Assembly (NCBI GenBank): GCA_963754645.1
Contig: CAVWGP010000008.1
Span: 1 to 59,286, forward strand
Length of the DNA: 59,286 bases
Direction of reading: 5' to 3'
DNA from: CAVWGP01 sp963754645
Lineage (GTDB): Bacteria; Pseudomonadota; Alphaproteobacteria; Bin65
Positions 25,768 through 33,528 of this stretch are shown here, piece after piece. Each line of letters opens with the position of its first letter. The stretch's first letter is position 1. The position numbers and the translations under genes were made by a program. The notes under the pieces are model-generated. The model did no database searches. It had not been told where the DNA came from and saw nothing but the letters and a program-made list of their open reading frames with translations.

Positions 25768-26102
25768 AACAGCTTGCCGCCGTTCGGCACTTTCTTGTCG
25801 ACGCTCACCAGCACCACGCCGCCGGTCTCGTCGGGAAAGCCGAGCACGAGGATCTCCGACATGAACTTGCCGATCTGCTTGGGCGGAAAATTGACCACGG
25901 CGGCGACCTGGCGGCCGACGAGGTCCTCGGGCTTGTAGTGCGCGGTGAGCTGGGCCGAGGTTTTCTTGATCCCGATCGCCGGGCCGAAATCGACGCTGAC
26001 GAAATAGGCCGGCTTGCGCGCCGCCGGATTGGGCGTGGCACTCACCACCGTGCCGACGCGAATATCGACGCGCTCGAAGTCCGGGTAGCCGATGAAGTTC
26101 AT
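25764..26102 (-). CDS. CsaA-like tRNA-binding-domain protein
   Basis: A 112-residue protein made only of a tRNA-binding OB fold: FERVDIRVGTVVSATPNPAA at the N terminus and GRQVAAVVNFPPKQIGKFMS in the middle, the signature of CsaA and of the C-terminal domain of methionyl-tRNA synthetase. CsaA proteins are small dimers that bind tRNA-like ligands and have been described as chaperones. It ends in a 4-base overlap with the convergent aminotransferase gene and follows the methyltransferase gene by 9 bases on the same strand. Confidence 0.92.
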   Translation of the reverse strand: MNFIGYPDFERVDIRVGTVVSATPNPAARKPAYFVSVDFGPAIGIKKTSAQLTAHYKPEDLVGRQVAAVVNFPPKQIGKFMSEILVLGFPDETGGVVLVSVDKKVPNGGKLF

Positions 26103-26111
26103 GTCGCGGTC

Positions 26112-26975
26112 CTATTTCGTCACGCGTGCGTAGAGGTCGAGGCCGCACCAGGGCGCCACCGTCGCGAGCAACCAGCGCCGCGGGATAAATCGCGACAGGC
26201 GATGGCCGACATTCGTCCGCTCGATGCGGACCGCGCCGAAATGCGGACGCAGCAGGCGCGCCAAATGCCGTTTCGAAACCAGCACGGTCTCGGGCGCGAC
26301 GCGGCCCGCGGTGTCGGCATCGAAGGCGCCTCGTTCGGCCGCCGATAGATCGAGCGGCGCGGCGCTGCCGCGCAGCAGGTCGCGCCAGGCATAGGCAAGG
26401 GTCCGGGCAGGCTGCTTCAGCCAGTGCAGATAGCTGAGCGCGTTATAGACCATGATGACGGCGCGGCCGCCGGGCCGCAGCAGGCGCGCGGTTTCGACGA
26501 TGGCGCGCGCAAGATCGCCGGTGTGATGATAGCAGCCGATCGCGACCACGGCGTCGAAGCTGGCATCGTCGAATGGCGCGGCGAGGATCGAGCCTTGCGT
26601 CGCCTGGCCGTCGAGGCACGCCTGCGCCATGCGGTGATTGACGCCGGCGACGGGCCCCGCCGCGATATCGAGCCCGCGATAGCGCGCGTCGGCCTCGGCG
26701 ATGCGCTGCGCGACCGAGCCGTAGCCGAGGCCGACTTCCAGCACATCCTTGCCGGCGAGCGACGCGCAATCGATGAAGCGGTCGAGATAGGGATAGAGTT
26801 CGAAGAACCAGCGATCGAATTTCGCAAGCGAGGCGCTGTCATTGCCGGTGACGCCGAGCATCTTCGCGGCGGTGCTGCCGCACATCTCGTTCCAGAACGC
26901 GGCGTTGTTCGCGTCGATCTCGGCTTGGGTCGGCGCCGCCGCCGGCGCCGGTATCGCTGCGGCATCGGTCGTCAA
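26112..26975 (-). CDS. Class I SAM-dependent methyltransferase
   Basis: A 287-residue protein with the Rossmann-type SAM site KDVLEVGLGYGSVAQRIAEA (motif I) and GLDIAAGPV (motif II), then FDAVVAIGCYHHTGDLARAI and LLRPGGRAVIMVYNALS. The N-terminal 40 residues contain NNAAFWNEMCGS. The C-terminal third (TVLVSKRHLARLLRPHFGAV) looks like a substrate domain. It resembles small-molecule or glycan methyltransferases; the acceptor is unknown. It is followed at 9 bases by the CsaA-like gene. Confidence 0.88.
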   Translation of the reverse strand: MTTDAAAIPAPAAAPTQAEIDANNAAFWNEMCGSTAAKMLGVTGNDSASLAKFDRWFFELYPYLDRFIDCASLAGKDVLEVGLGYGSVAQRIAEADARYRGLDIAAGPVAGVNHRMAQACLDGQATQGSILAAPFDDASFDAVVAIGCYHHTGDLARAIVETARLLRPGGRAVIMVYNALSYLHWLKQPARTLAYAWRDLLRGSAAPLDLSAAERGAFDADTAGRVAPETVLVSKRHLARLLRPHFGAVRIERTNVGHRLSRFIPRRWLLATVAPWCGLDLYARVTK

Positions 26976-27056
26976 GCCACGCTCCTTCGGTCGAAGCAGG
27001 CTTATCGTCCGCGCGCGCCGCCGCCGTCAAGCCGCAATGAAAAAGTCGTCCTCGCC

Positions 27057-27770
27057 CTAAGGTGCCTTGGCCGCCGCCGCGTCTTCGCCGCCGGCGCGGC
27101 GCTTGAAGGTGAAGGTGTTGAGCACGCTCTCGCAGCGTTTCAAATTCTTGTCGAGCGCGGCCATGGTTTTGGCCATGTCGTCGCTGTCGTCCTTGAGCCA
27201 GGTGGCGAAGGTCGCGGCATAGACGAGGCCGAGGCCCTTGACGCGCAGCGCGCCGCCCCAGCCCGCGGAGGACACGCCGGCGGCCTCGGCCATCCAGGCA
27301 AGCGAGTGCAGCACGCGCTGCACGCCGCACACCGCGTCGAGCACGCCGCCGCCGCCGCCTTCGCGGGCGATCGCGGCGAGGCCGAGGCGATAGGGCTTGA
27401 GCGCATCGAAGCGGCGCATCAGCACGTCGAAAATCCGGTCGCGGGCCGCGTCGCCTTCGGCCTTGCCCTTTTCGGCCGCGACGCTTGCGAGCACCGAGCG
27501 ATCCGCGTGATCGGCGAGGCCAGCCAGGATCGCGCCCTTGTCGCGGAACGCGCCATGCAGCTCGGCGAGCGAAATCCCGGCGGCGTCGGCGATGTCGGCG
27601 AGCGAGGCGCGGCGCCAGCCGATGCGCTCGGCCACGCCCATGGCGGCGGCGAACATGAGCGCCGGCCCGCTCTCGGGCATGCGCGGCTTGGCGCCGGCGG
27701 CGCGGCGGGATTTCTTGCTGTCGCGGGCCATCTTGTCCTCGCTGGGTTCGGGCTTTTTCGCGCGGGCCAT
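27057..27770 (-). CDS. TetR-family-like transcriptional regulator
   Basis: From MARAKKPEPSEDK (ATG 27770, with GGAG eleven bases upstream) the product has 237 residues. After a basic tail, residues about 35-80 hold a TetR-like helix-turn-helix: MGVAERIGWRRASLADIADA followed by GISLAELHGAFRDKGAILAG. The C-terminal ligand domain is alpha-helical, and a glycine run (EGGGGG) sits near residue 130. The HTH tyrosine normally seen in TetR is replaced (LHGAFRDK). It lies just upstream of, and divergent from, the rpoH-like gene. Target unknown. Confidence 0.82.
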   Translation of the reverse strand: MARAKKPEPSEDKMARDSKKSRRAAGAKPRMPESGPALMFAAAMGVAERIGWRRASLADIADAAGISLAELHGAFRDKGAILAGLADHADRSVLASVAAEKGKAEGDAARDRIFDVLMRRFDALKPYRLGLAAIAREGGGGGVLDAVCGVQRVLHSLAWMAEAAGVSSAGWGGALRVKGLGLVYAATFATWLKDDSDDMAKTMAALDKNLKRCESVLNTFTFKRRAGGEDAAAAKAP

Positions 27771-27885
27771 TGTCGTTCTCCTATTCTGCGTGCCAAATCT
27801 TAACACAATCGGCGGCAATCTTACGGCGCATTTACCATTGCAAACTCAGCTTGCTGTGCGATGCTAGAGCCTTCTCTGACCGCCC

Positions 27886-28758
27886 ATGGCGTTGCGATCC
27901 TTGATGATTAACTACGCCCCCAGGCCTGCCGCCATCCTCCGCCGCGCCGAGCCGCCGCTGTCGGCGGACGAGGAACGCGACCTGGCGACGCGCGCCCATG
28001 CCGGCGACGACGGGGCCGCGCACCGCCTGGTCCGCTCTCATGTGGGGTTTGTCGTGGGCATTGCCAAGCGCTACCGGCATTACGGCGTGCCGCTCAGCGA
28101 TCTTGTCCAAGAGGGCACGATCGGCCTCATGCACGCCATCAAGAAATTCGATCCGGCGCGCAACAACCGGCTCAGCACCTATGCGGCGTGGTGGATCAGG
28201 GCGCATATCCAGGCCTATGTCGTGCGCTCGTGGTCGATCGTGCGCCTCGGCACCGGCACGGCGCAGCGCGCGCTGTTTTTCCGCCTGCGCCGCATGATCG
28301 CCGAGTTCAAGGACGGCGCCGACCAGATCAACGAGGACGTGCTGCGCCCGCTCGCGCTCAAATTCAAGGTGCCGCTGCAGGAAGTCGCGAGCCTGGCGCG
28401 CCGCGCCGCCGGCTTCGACCGCTCGCTCGCCGAGCCGCTGCGCGGCGGCGGCGACGCGGCATCGGGCCAGCCCCTGACCCTGCTCGACCGCCTGCCCGAC
28501 CCCGCCCCGGGCCCCGAAGAAGCCGCGGCGGAAAACAGCGAACGGCGTTTCAGCGCCGGCTTGATCGCGCGCGCCATGAAGGCCCTGTCGCAGCGCGAGC
28601 GCGCCATCATCGCCGGCCGCTACCTCGCCGAACTGGCGAAAACCCGCGACGCGCTCGGCCGCGAACTCGGCATATCCGCCGAGCGCGTCCGCCAGCTCGA
28701 ACAAGCCGCCTTGGAAAAACTCCGCCGCATCATAGCCCCGCTGCGCGCGGCGGTGTGA
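27886..28758 (+). CDS. rpoH: RpoH-family (heat-shock, sigma-32) sigma factor
   Basis: A 290-residue group 3 sigma factor. Region 2 is RYRHYGVPLSDLVQEGTIGL...RLSTYAAWWIRAHIQAYV, followed by the RpoH-specific box QRALFFRLRR. Region 4 has the helix-turn-helix TRDALGRELGISAERVRQLE. The RpoH box separates it from RpoD. Many alphaproteobacteria carry two or more RpoH proteins for heat and oxidative stress, and this may be an rpoH2-type paralogue. An internal ATG at 27904 (MINYAPRP) is an alternative start. The last 190 bases of the gene are duplicated 989 bases downstream. Confidence 0.92.
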   Translation: MALRSLMINYAPRPAAILRRAEPPLSADEERDLATRAHAGDDGAAHRLVRSHVGFVVGIAKRYRHYGVPLSDLVQEGTIGLMHAIKKFDPARNNRLSTYAAWWIRAHIQAYVVRSWSIVRLGTGTAQRALFFRLRRMIAEFKDGADQINEDVLRPLALKFKVPLQEVASLARRAAGFDRSLAEPLRGGGDAASGQPLTLLDRLPDPAPGPEEAAAENSERRFSAGLIARAMKALSQRERAIIAGRYLAELAKTRDALGRELGISAERVRQLEQAALEKLRRIIAPLRAAV

Positions 28759-28861
28759 GGGCGGGCGAGCGCACCGGCCGGCCGCTCGGCGCGGCATCGT
28801 TCGTCAAGCAGATCGAGAAGCGGCTCGGCCGCAAGCTCGCCAAGCAAAAGCCCGGAGCGCG

Positions 28862-29287
28862 CTACTCGGCCGCCGTCAATCGCGGGCAAGACTTCGCGCT
28901 CTCGCAGCCGCATGAGGCGATGCTCCGCAGCAACTTTCGGCGCTTGATCAGATCTCGTATCAACGCGTCCGCTTGCGTCGCCTGCACGAGGAACAGGCGC
29001 TGTAAGCCCGAAACATCGTCCGACTCGACCAGCGCCCGCATCGCCGTAAGCTGCTTGAGCCCGACGCCGTTCGCGCGCGCAAGCCTGACGAACCGCAACG
29101 TCTTGGCCGCATCGGCCGGGTATTGCCGCCAGCCGTGACGGCGTGGCGGCGCGGCGATAATGCCCGCACTCTCGTAAAAACGGATCGCCGTCGCGGGCAC
29201 GCCGCTGCGCGCCGCCAATTCGCCGATCGTCAGACCGCGCGACTGCCGCTTGACTTCGAGTGCACTCGAAGTTGCAGCCTCGGCCAT
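28862..29287 (-). CDS. MerR-family transcriptional regulator
   Basis: Residues 19-90 form a MerR DNA-binding domain: LTIGELAARSGVPATAIRFY, then ESAGIIAAPPRRHGWRQYP and LRFVRLARANGVGLKQL. The C terminus has a Cys cluster CGCESAKSC, reminiscent of but lacking one Cys of the SoxR iron-sulfur motif. A perfect operator palindrome (29253-29272) lies inside the first codons if translation begins at ATG 29287. If it begins at the conserved LTIGE, only a CTG (29233) is available. It is divergent from a small membrane-protein gene, the probable target, and both lie between the two rpoH 3' copies. Confidence 0.87.
   Translation of the reverse strand: MAEAATSSALEVKRQSRGLTIGELAARSGVPATAIRFYESAGIIAAPPRRHGWRQYPADAAKTLRFVRLARANGVGLKQLTAMRALVESDDVSGLQRLFLVQATQADALIRDLIKRRKLLRSIASCGCESAKSCPRLTAAE
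29250..29281 (+). promoter_or_regulatory. MerR-type operator/promoter with a perfect 20-base palindrome
   Basis: TTGACT at 29250-29255 is a good -35 element. It overlaps the perfect palindrome ACTTCGAGTGCACTCGAAGT (29253-29272), and a weak -10 (GCAGCC or CAGCCT) ends near 29281. A palindrome in an overlong 19-20-base spacer is the hallmark of MerR-activated promoters. The direction is toward the small membrane-protein gene at 29309. Confidence 0.65.
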
Positions 29288-29308
29288 CCTGTATCCGTGA
29301 GGTTTCAA

Positions 29309-29533
29309 ATGACGCCTGTTCGCTTTCATCAGCTTCCGCTCTGGGTTCGCGCCGCTGCAGCGCTAACCCTTCTAAATACCTGGGTCCTGATCGCAGAATT
29401 CGTAATTGACCGCTACGGCTTTGACAAATATCTGTCATTTTATCGCTACGGCGACATCTGCATATGGGATATTGCCGTCGTGGCCGTCGTCCTGGGATTG
29501 TTTGTGGCTCATTTGCGACCGGGCAAGGGCTAG
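29309..29533 (+). CDS. Small two-segment membrane protein, probable MerR target
   Basis: A 74-residue protein starting MTPVRFHQLPLWVRAAAALT with two hydrophobic segments (about 14-32 and 51-68) separated by a polar loop with several Tyr (FDKYLSFYRYGDICIW). I do not recognise a family. It begins about 28 bases downstream of the MerR-type promoter, which fits a regulated leaderless or short-leader gene. It is part of the cassette between the rpoH 3' repeats. Confidence 0.6.
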   Translation: MTPVRFHQLPLWVRAAAALTLLNTWVLIAEFVIDRYGFDKYLSFYRYGDICIWDIAVVAVVLGLFVAHLRPGKG

Positions 29534-29552
29534 ATCGGCTCTCTTACGCCAT

Positions 29553-29756
29553 ATCGCGCGCGCCATGAAGGCCCTGTCGCAGCGCGAGCGCGCCATCGTC
29601 GCCGGCCGCTACCTCGCCGAACTGGCGAAAACCCGCGACGCGCTCGGCCGCGAACTCGGCATTTCCGCGGAGCGTGTCCGCCAGCTCGAACAAGCCGCCC
29701 TGGAAAAACTCCGCCGCATCATCGCCCCGCTGCGCGCGACGGCGTGAGGGCGGGCG
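29553..29756 (+). pseudogene. Duplicate of the rpoH 3' end (fragment)
   Basis: About 204 bases match 28564-28767 at an offset of 989, with roughly nine differences by eye. The copy encodes the last 63 or so codons of rpoH (RAMKALSQRERAIVAGRYLA to the stop) and runs a few bases past the stop. It has no start of its own in a plausible place and lacks regions 1-3, so it is a fragment. With the intact rpoH end it forms direct repeats around the MerR/membrane-protein cassette. Confidence 0.85.
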
Positions 29757-29880
29757 CATCGATCGCCCGGCCCCGGGGTGACAGTGTAATTTTCGATCGA
29801 TGACCTGAAAAAAATACTGTCACCCCGGCCACCGAGCCGGGGTCCAGAATTCATGCGCCGACGTTGCAAAATAGGGCGCG
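29757..29880 (-). repeat. Dispersed intergenic repeat, copy 2 (better preserved)
   Basis: The reverse complement of this stretch aligns with 19833-19955. This copy has two clean structures: CCGGGGTGACAGT paired with ACTGTCACCCCGG about 30 bases later, and a CCCCGGC/GCCGGGG hairpin around CACCGA. It begins directly after the duplicated rpoH end. It probably belongs to a family of alphaproteobacterial intergenic palindromic elements. Confidence 0.75.
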
Positions 29881-30110
29881 CTGAAGCACTCAGCCGAATT
29901 CGGTATTATACCAACCGACCGAAATCATGACTCCTCAAACACTGCATTTCCATGGTGCGTCCTTCGAGGCCGCCTGCGGCGGCGCCTCAGAGCCTGTGAA
30001 TCTTTTCGATTTTGACAAATTTCAGCGTGAGTTAGATCAAGAAGGAAAAGGGCCGCAACCACGACTGTCTCCTTTACCGACAATCCCACTCTGACCCTGA
30101 TTACTCGCGA
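29881..30110. other. Intergenic stretch with a short palindrome, no gene seen
   Basis: Between the repeat and the mazF-like gene I see no convincing frame. An imperfect hairpin, GAGGCCGCC with GGCGGCGCCTC, lies at about 29966-29988 within GTGCGTCCTTCGAGGC, another common alphaproteobacterial repeat style. ATTACTCG occurs twice in tandem near the end, overlapping the toxin stop region. Confidence 0.4.
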
Positions 30111-30470
30111 TTACTCGACCCGCGCCACGCCGAGCCCGAGGAAAAGCTCAAGGCCCTGGTCGATGGCGGCAAGTTCGTCGGGCGCGATCGGGCCGTAGAC
30201 CCGGCGGATGCGGCGCTTGTCGATCGAACGGATTTGGTCGATCAGCGCATAGGATATTTTCGCAAGCCCGCTTTCGCCCGGCTGCAGCGCGGGGTAGAGC
30301 GCGCCGTCGCCCGGCGTTCCAGTCACCGGCACGATGGCGATGACCGGGAAGCGTTGATCGGTGTTCACCGCCGGGTCGCTCACCGCGATACAGGGGCGAA
30401 GGCCGCGCTGCTCGTGCCCGATTGCCGGGTCGAGCTCGACCAGAACAACCGTGCCGCGATCGAGCTTCAC
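30111..30470 (-). CDS. MazF/PemK-family toxin (mRNA interferase type)
   Basis: A 119-residue protein with the PemK/MazF fold: RGTVVLVELDPAIGHEQRGL, RPCIAVSD, FPVIAIVPVTGTPGD, and the C-terminal LIDQIRSIDKRRI. The family conserves a basic residue after the G-x-E/H-Q strand loop and a Thr in VPVT; both are visible. Members cut mRNA at short sequences. Start is GTG (30470), overlapping the antitoxin stop as GTGA, so it is translationally coupled to the upstream RHH antitoxin. This is a typical type II toxin-antitoxin operon. Confidence 0.9.
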   Translation of the reverse strand: MKLDRGTVVLVELDPAIGHEQRGLRPCIAVSDPAVNTDQRFPVIAIVPVTGTPGDGALYPALQPGESGLAKISYALIDQIRSIDKRRIRRVYGPIAPDELAAIDQGLELFLGLGVARVE

Positions 30471-30782
30471 GCCGTCGTCTCGACCCAGCCCTGCCCCTCG
30501 ACCCAGCGCACCGCTGTGCCGGCACCAACGTCAACGAGGCCGCCGGCGTCGCCATTCTCGGCGGGCAGGTTTGCCGCCCACTCGGCCAAGCCGGTTTCCG
30601 CGAGCGCGGCGCCGTTCGGGATGTGGATGCTTGAGCGAGCGTAGCAAACCCGCACGCCGCCGCCGGACCAGCTCGCGCGTAACCGCCTCGGCGATGAAGC
30701 GGCTGCGATTGCGCTCAAGCCGGTCGATGCGCTCGACAAGTTCGATAGGCAGGGTCACGGTTACGCGCTCGGTCGTCGGCAT
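30467..30782 (-). CDS. RHH-type antitoxin of the MazF pair, broken by a +1 frameshift
   Basis: From MPTTERVTVTLPIELVERID (ATG 30782) the N terminus is a ribbon-helix-helix domain ending RSRFIAEAVTRELVRRRR. The first frame then runs off family sequence after SLKHPHP. Removing one C from the CCC (complement of 30618-30620) gives HPHPNGAALAETGLAEWAAN and continues to VRWVEGQGWVETTA, the expected toxin-binding tail, stopping at 30467. The repaired product has 104 residues. If the shift were real, a toxin without a working antitoxin would be expected to be harmful, which favours a sequence error. Confidence 0.82.
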
Positions 30783-30903
30783 GGCCGCCTCCAATATGCA
30801 TAATAGTATGATCATACCGAAGAGCAGCGCAAGTCCGCCTCACCGGTACGTGCATTTGGCCGCAATCGGCAGACCCGAACCGAGCCCAAAATGGACGGTT
30901 CGC

Positions 30904-31130
30904 CCGAAGGTGATCACCCTGCTCAAATCGCGCCGAAGGTGATCATGCTGCCAAATGATCATCTTCAGGAATCATTGGATTTTTTTCGCCGACCTGATCT
31001 CAATATTTTGTGGGTCGTAGGCCACAAGCCACAATATCTTGTGAAAAACGCCGAAGGTGATCATCCCGGCCGTTTTTCCCAACACATCCGAATGATCATC
31101 TTCGGGAATCGTTGGATTTTTTCCGGCGGC
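30904..31130. repeat. Cluster of CCGAAGGTGATCA-type repeats, possible remnant ends of an IS21-like element
   Basis: CCGAAGGTGATCA occurs at 30904-30916, 30933-30945 and 31051-31063. Its inverse (TGATCATCTTC) heads two near-identical 38-base direct repeats, 30953-30990 and 31090-31127. A further inverted pair is CAATATTTTGTGG with CCACAATATCTTG. Multiple short repeats of this kind are typical of IS21-family ends, but no transposase or helper gene is present. The rest of the gap (30783-30903) holds only the antitoxin promoter region as far as I can see. Confidence 0.55.
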
Positions 31131-31131
31131 G

Positions 31132-31530
31132 TCACGCAAGATCGATCGCATATTTCTTGAGATCGGCGAGGTTGCAGAATTCGAGCGCGCCTTGGTGGGT
31201 GGCGGCGAGGACGATCTTGGGGGCGGCGCCGTGGCGCAGCGCTTCGTGCCAGCGCGGCGCGCACAGGCACCAGCGGTCGCCGGGCTTGAGGCCGTCGAAG
31301 CCGAATTGCGGCATCGGCGTCGACAAATCGTTGCCCGCGCGCTTGCTGAAGGCGAGGAAATCCGCCGTCATCACCGCGCACACGGTGTGCGAGCCCACAT
31401 CCTCGGCCGAGGTGTTGCAGCAACCGTCGCGGAAAAAGCCGGTGAGCGGCTCCTCGCTGCAGGATTTCAGGGGTTCGCCCAGCACATTGAGCGCGGGCTC
31501 GCGCCTGGGGTGGCCGCCAGCATCGGGCAT
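31132..31530 (-). CDS. DUF2237-family protein
   Basis: A 132-residue protein matching the DUF2237 pattern: NVLGEPLKSCSEEPLTGFFR, DGCCNTSAEDVGSHTVCAVM, FLAFSKRAGNDLSTP, PGDRWCLCAPRW, and ATHQGALEFCNL. Several Cys are conserved in the family. The function is unknown in the literature I know. The gene directly abuts the repeat cluster, so its 3' end may be the edge of an old insertion. It follows kup on the same strand by 87 bases. Confidence 0.9.
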   Translation of the reverse strand: MPDAGGHPRREPALNVLGEPLKSCSEEPLTGFFRDGCCNTSAEDVGSHTVCAVMTADFLAFSKRAGNDLSTPMPQFGFDGLKPGDRWCLCAPRWHEALRHGAAPKIVLAATHQGALEFCNLADLKKYAIDLA

Positions 31531-31617
31531 CAGGGACTCCGTTTGGTTGCGCGCGGCGAAGATTGGCGGCGGCGCCGGGCAAAGGCAAGTATCCCGCCCG
31601 GCAAATCCCGATCTCGG

Positions 31618-33528
31618 TCAAATTTCGATCTGCGTGCCGAGTTCGACGGTGCGGTTGGCCGGGATCTTGAAGAAATCGGCGACGCTGACCGCGTTGCGCT
31701 GCAGGAAGACGAAGATCCATTCGCGCCAGCCGACCAAGCCGCCGCGGCGGCGCGCCACGAACTTGTCGCGGCCGAAGAAATACGACGTTGTCATCGGGTC
31801 GCAGGCGATGCCCTCGCGCAGCGCCGCGCTTTCGATCGCCGCCGGCACATCGGGCTGCTGCATGAAGCCGTAGGTCGCGATGACGCGGAGGAAGCCGGCG
31901 CCGAGTTTTTCGGTTTCGATGCGCTCGCTCAACGGCACCCAGGGACGTTCGGCCGTCCGCACCGTCAGAACGACGACGGTTTCGTGCAGCACGTGATTGT
32001 GCTTGAGGTTGTGCAGCAGCGCGCTCGGCACCGTATCGGGCCGCTGCGAGAGAAAAACTGCCATGCCCGAAACGCGCGCATAGCCATTGAGCCGGTCGCT
32101 GCCTTTCTGCGCCTTTTGCGCGAGGCGCGCCACGAAATCGCCGAGCGGAAAATCCGATTCGCTGCGCCGGCTCGCGATCGCGCGCTCCTTGACCCAAATT
32201 GCCATGACAAGCAGGAGAATGCCGGCGGCCACGATCGGAAACCAGCCGCCTTCGGCAATCTTACTCAAGGTCGAGCCGAGAAACGCCAGATCGATCGCCG
32301 CAAACGCGCCGAGCAGCGCAAGCGCCGCCGGACGCCGCCAGCCCCAGACGCGCCGCACCATGAGATAGGCGAGAAGCGTCGTGGCGACCATAAGGCCCGT
32401 GACAGCGACGCCGTAGGCGGCGGCCAGCGCGCTCGAGGAGCGGAATTCCAGCACCAGCAGCAGCACGCCGACAAAGAGCAAGGCGTTGACGTGCGGCATA
32501 TAGATCTGGCCGATCTCGCGGGTCGAGGTGTGGCGCACGGTCAAGCGCGGCAAGAATCCGAGCAACACCGCTTGGCGGCACAGCGAAAAAGCGCCGGAAA
32601 TCACCGCCTGGGATGCGATGACGGTGGCGAAGGTCGACAAGGCAATCATCGGATAAAGCGCCCAGGACGGCACCAGCAAATAGAATGGATTCTCGACCGC
32701 TGCGGGATCGCGCAAGAGCAGCGCGCCTTGGCCGAAATAATTGAACAACAGCCCGGGAAGCGCGACGCCGAGCCAGGCGAGGGCAATGGCCTTGCGCCCG
32801 AAATGGCCGAGATCGGCATACAGCGCCTCGACCCCGGTGATCGCGAGCACGACGGCACCCAAGGCGAGAAAGCCGATCAGTTGATGCTGCACGAAAAACG
32901 AAACTGCGTGACCCGGATTGACCGCTTCAAGCACCTCGGGCGTTTCGACTATCGAGACGAGGCCGAGCCCGCCGAGCGTAGCGAACCAAATCACCATGAC
33001 GGGGCCAAAAAGGCCGCCGACCTTTTCGGTGCCCCGCCACTGAACCGCGAACAGCGCGACCAGTACGAGAACCGCGAGCGGGATAATCCATTTTTCAAAG
33101 ACCGGCGTCGCGACTTTCAGGCCCTCGACTGCAGACAGCACCGAGATCGCCGGCGTCAACAGTGCGTCGCCGAAGAACAGCGCGGCGCCGACCATGCCGA
33201 GCGCCACCGCCAAACGTCGGTTGCGGCCCGCACCCATTTTTTCGACAACCAAGGTCATGAGAGCGAGCGTACCGCCTTCGCCTCGATTGTCCGCGCGCAG
33301 AAGGAAGAAGACGTATTTGGCACTCACCACCACGATGAGCGACCAGAAAATCAATGACAGGATGCCGAGCACATCGCCGCGCGTCGGCGTCAACCCCGAG
33401 GCTGCACTGAAGCATTCCTTCAACGTGTAAAGCGGGCTCGTGCCGATATCGCCATACACGACGCCTAGCGCGCCGAGCGCGAGCCATGCCGTCTTGCGCT
33501 CGCTCGGGCGACTGTTGGGTGACGACAT
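31618..33528 (-). CDS. kup: KUP-family potassium uptake protein
   Basis: From MSSPNSRPSERKT (ATG 33528) the product is 636 residues, close to E. coli Kup (622). The N terminus has the signature LGALGVVYGDIGTSPLYTLK followed by 12 predicted membrane segments (for example GDALLTPAISVLSAVEGL and FVQHQLIGFLALGAVVLA). A cytoplasmic C-terminal domain follows (about 460-636). It is a potassium/proton symporter. The 252 bases upstream are AT-rich and contain no gene, presumably its promoter; I saw no recognised riboswitch. Confidence 0.96.
   Translation of the reverse strand: MSSPNSRPSERKTAWLALGALGVVYGDIGTSPLYTLKECFSAASGLTPTRGDVLGILSLIFWSLIVVVSAKYVFFLLRADNRGEGGTLALMTLVVEKMGAGRNRRLAVALGMVGAALFFGDALLTPAISVLSAVEGLKVATPVFEKWIIPLAVLVLVALFAVQWRGTEKVGGLFGPVMVIWFATLGGLGLVSIVETPEVLEAVNPGHAVSFFVQHQLIGFLALGAVVLAITGVEALYADLGHFGRKAIALAWLGVALPGLLFNYFGQGALLLRDPAAVENPFYLLVPSWALYPMIALSTFATVIASQAVISGAFSLCRQAVLLGFLPRLTVRHTSTREIGQIYMPHVNALLFVGVLLLVLEFRSSSALAAAYGVAVTGLMVATTLLAYLMVRRVWGWRRPAALALLGAFAAIDLAFLGSTLSKIAEGGWFPIVAAGILLLVMAIWVKERAIASRRSESDFPLGDFVARLAQKAQKGSDRLNGYARVSGMAVFLSQRPDTVPSALLHNLKHNHVLHETVVVLTVRTAERPWVPLSERIETEKLGAGFLRVIATYGFMQQPDVPAAIESAALREGIACDPMTTSYFFGRDKFVARRRGGLVGWREWIFVFLQRNAVSVADFFKIPANRTVELGTQIEI

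Noticed and set aside
24630..26348. A 572-residue plus-strand frame over the aminotransferase and methyltransferase region
   Set aside because: It is out of frame with the clearly conserved PLP enzyme and runs antisense through two real genes.
27771..27885. Specific heat-shock promoter boxes upstream of rpoH
   Set aside because: I could not find convincing -35/-10 pairs; only the position is suggestive.
31192..33357. A long plus-strand open frame antisense to kup and the DUF2237 gene
   Set aside because: Its composition (Arg/Ala/Glu/His-rich, no domains) is typical of high-GC antisense frames, and Kup on the other strand is unmistakable.
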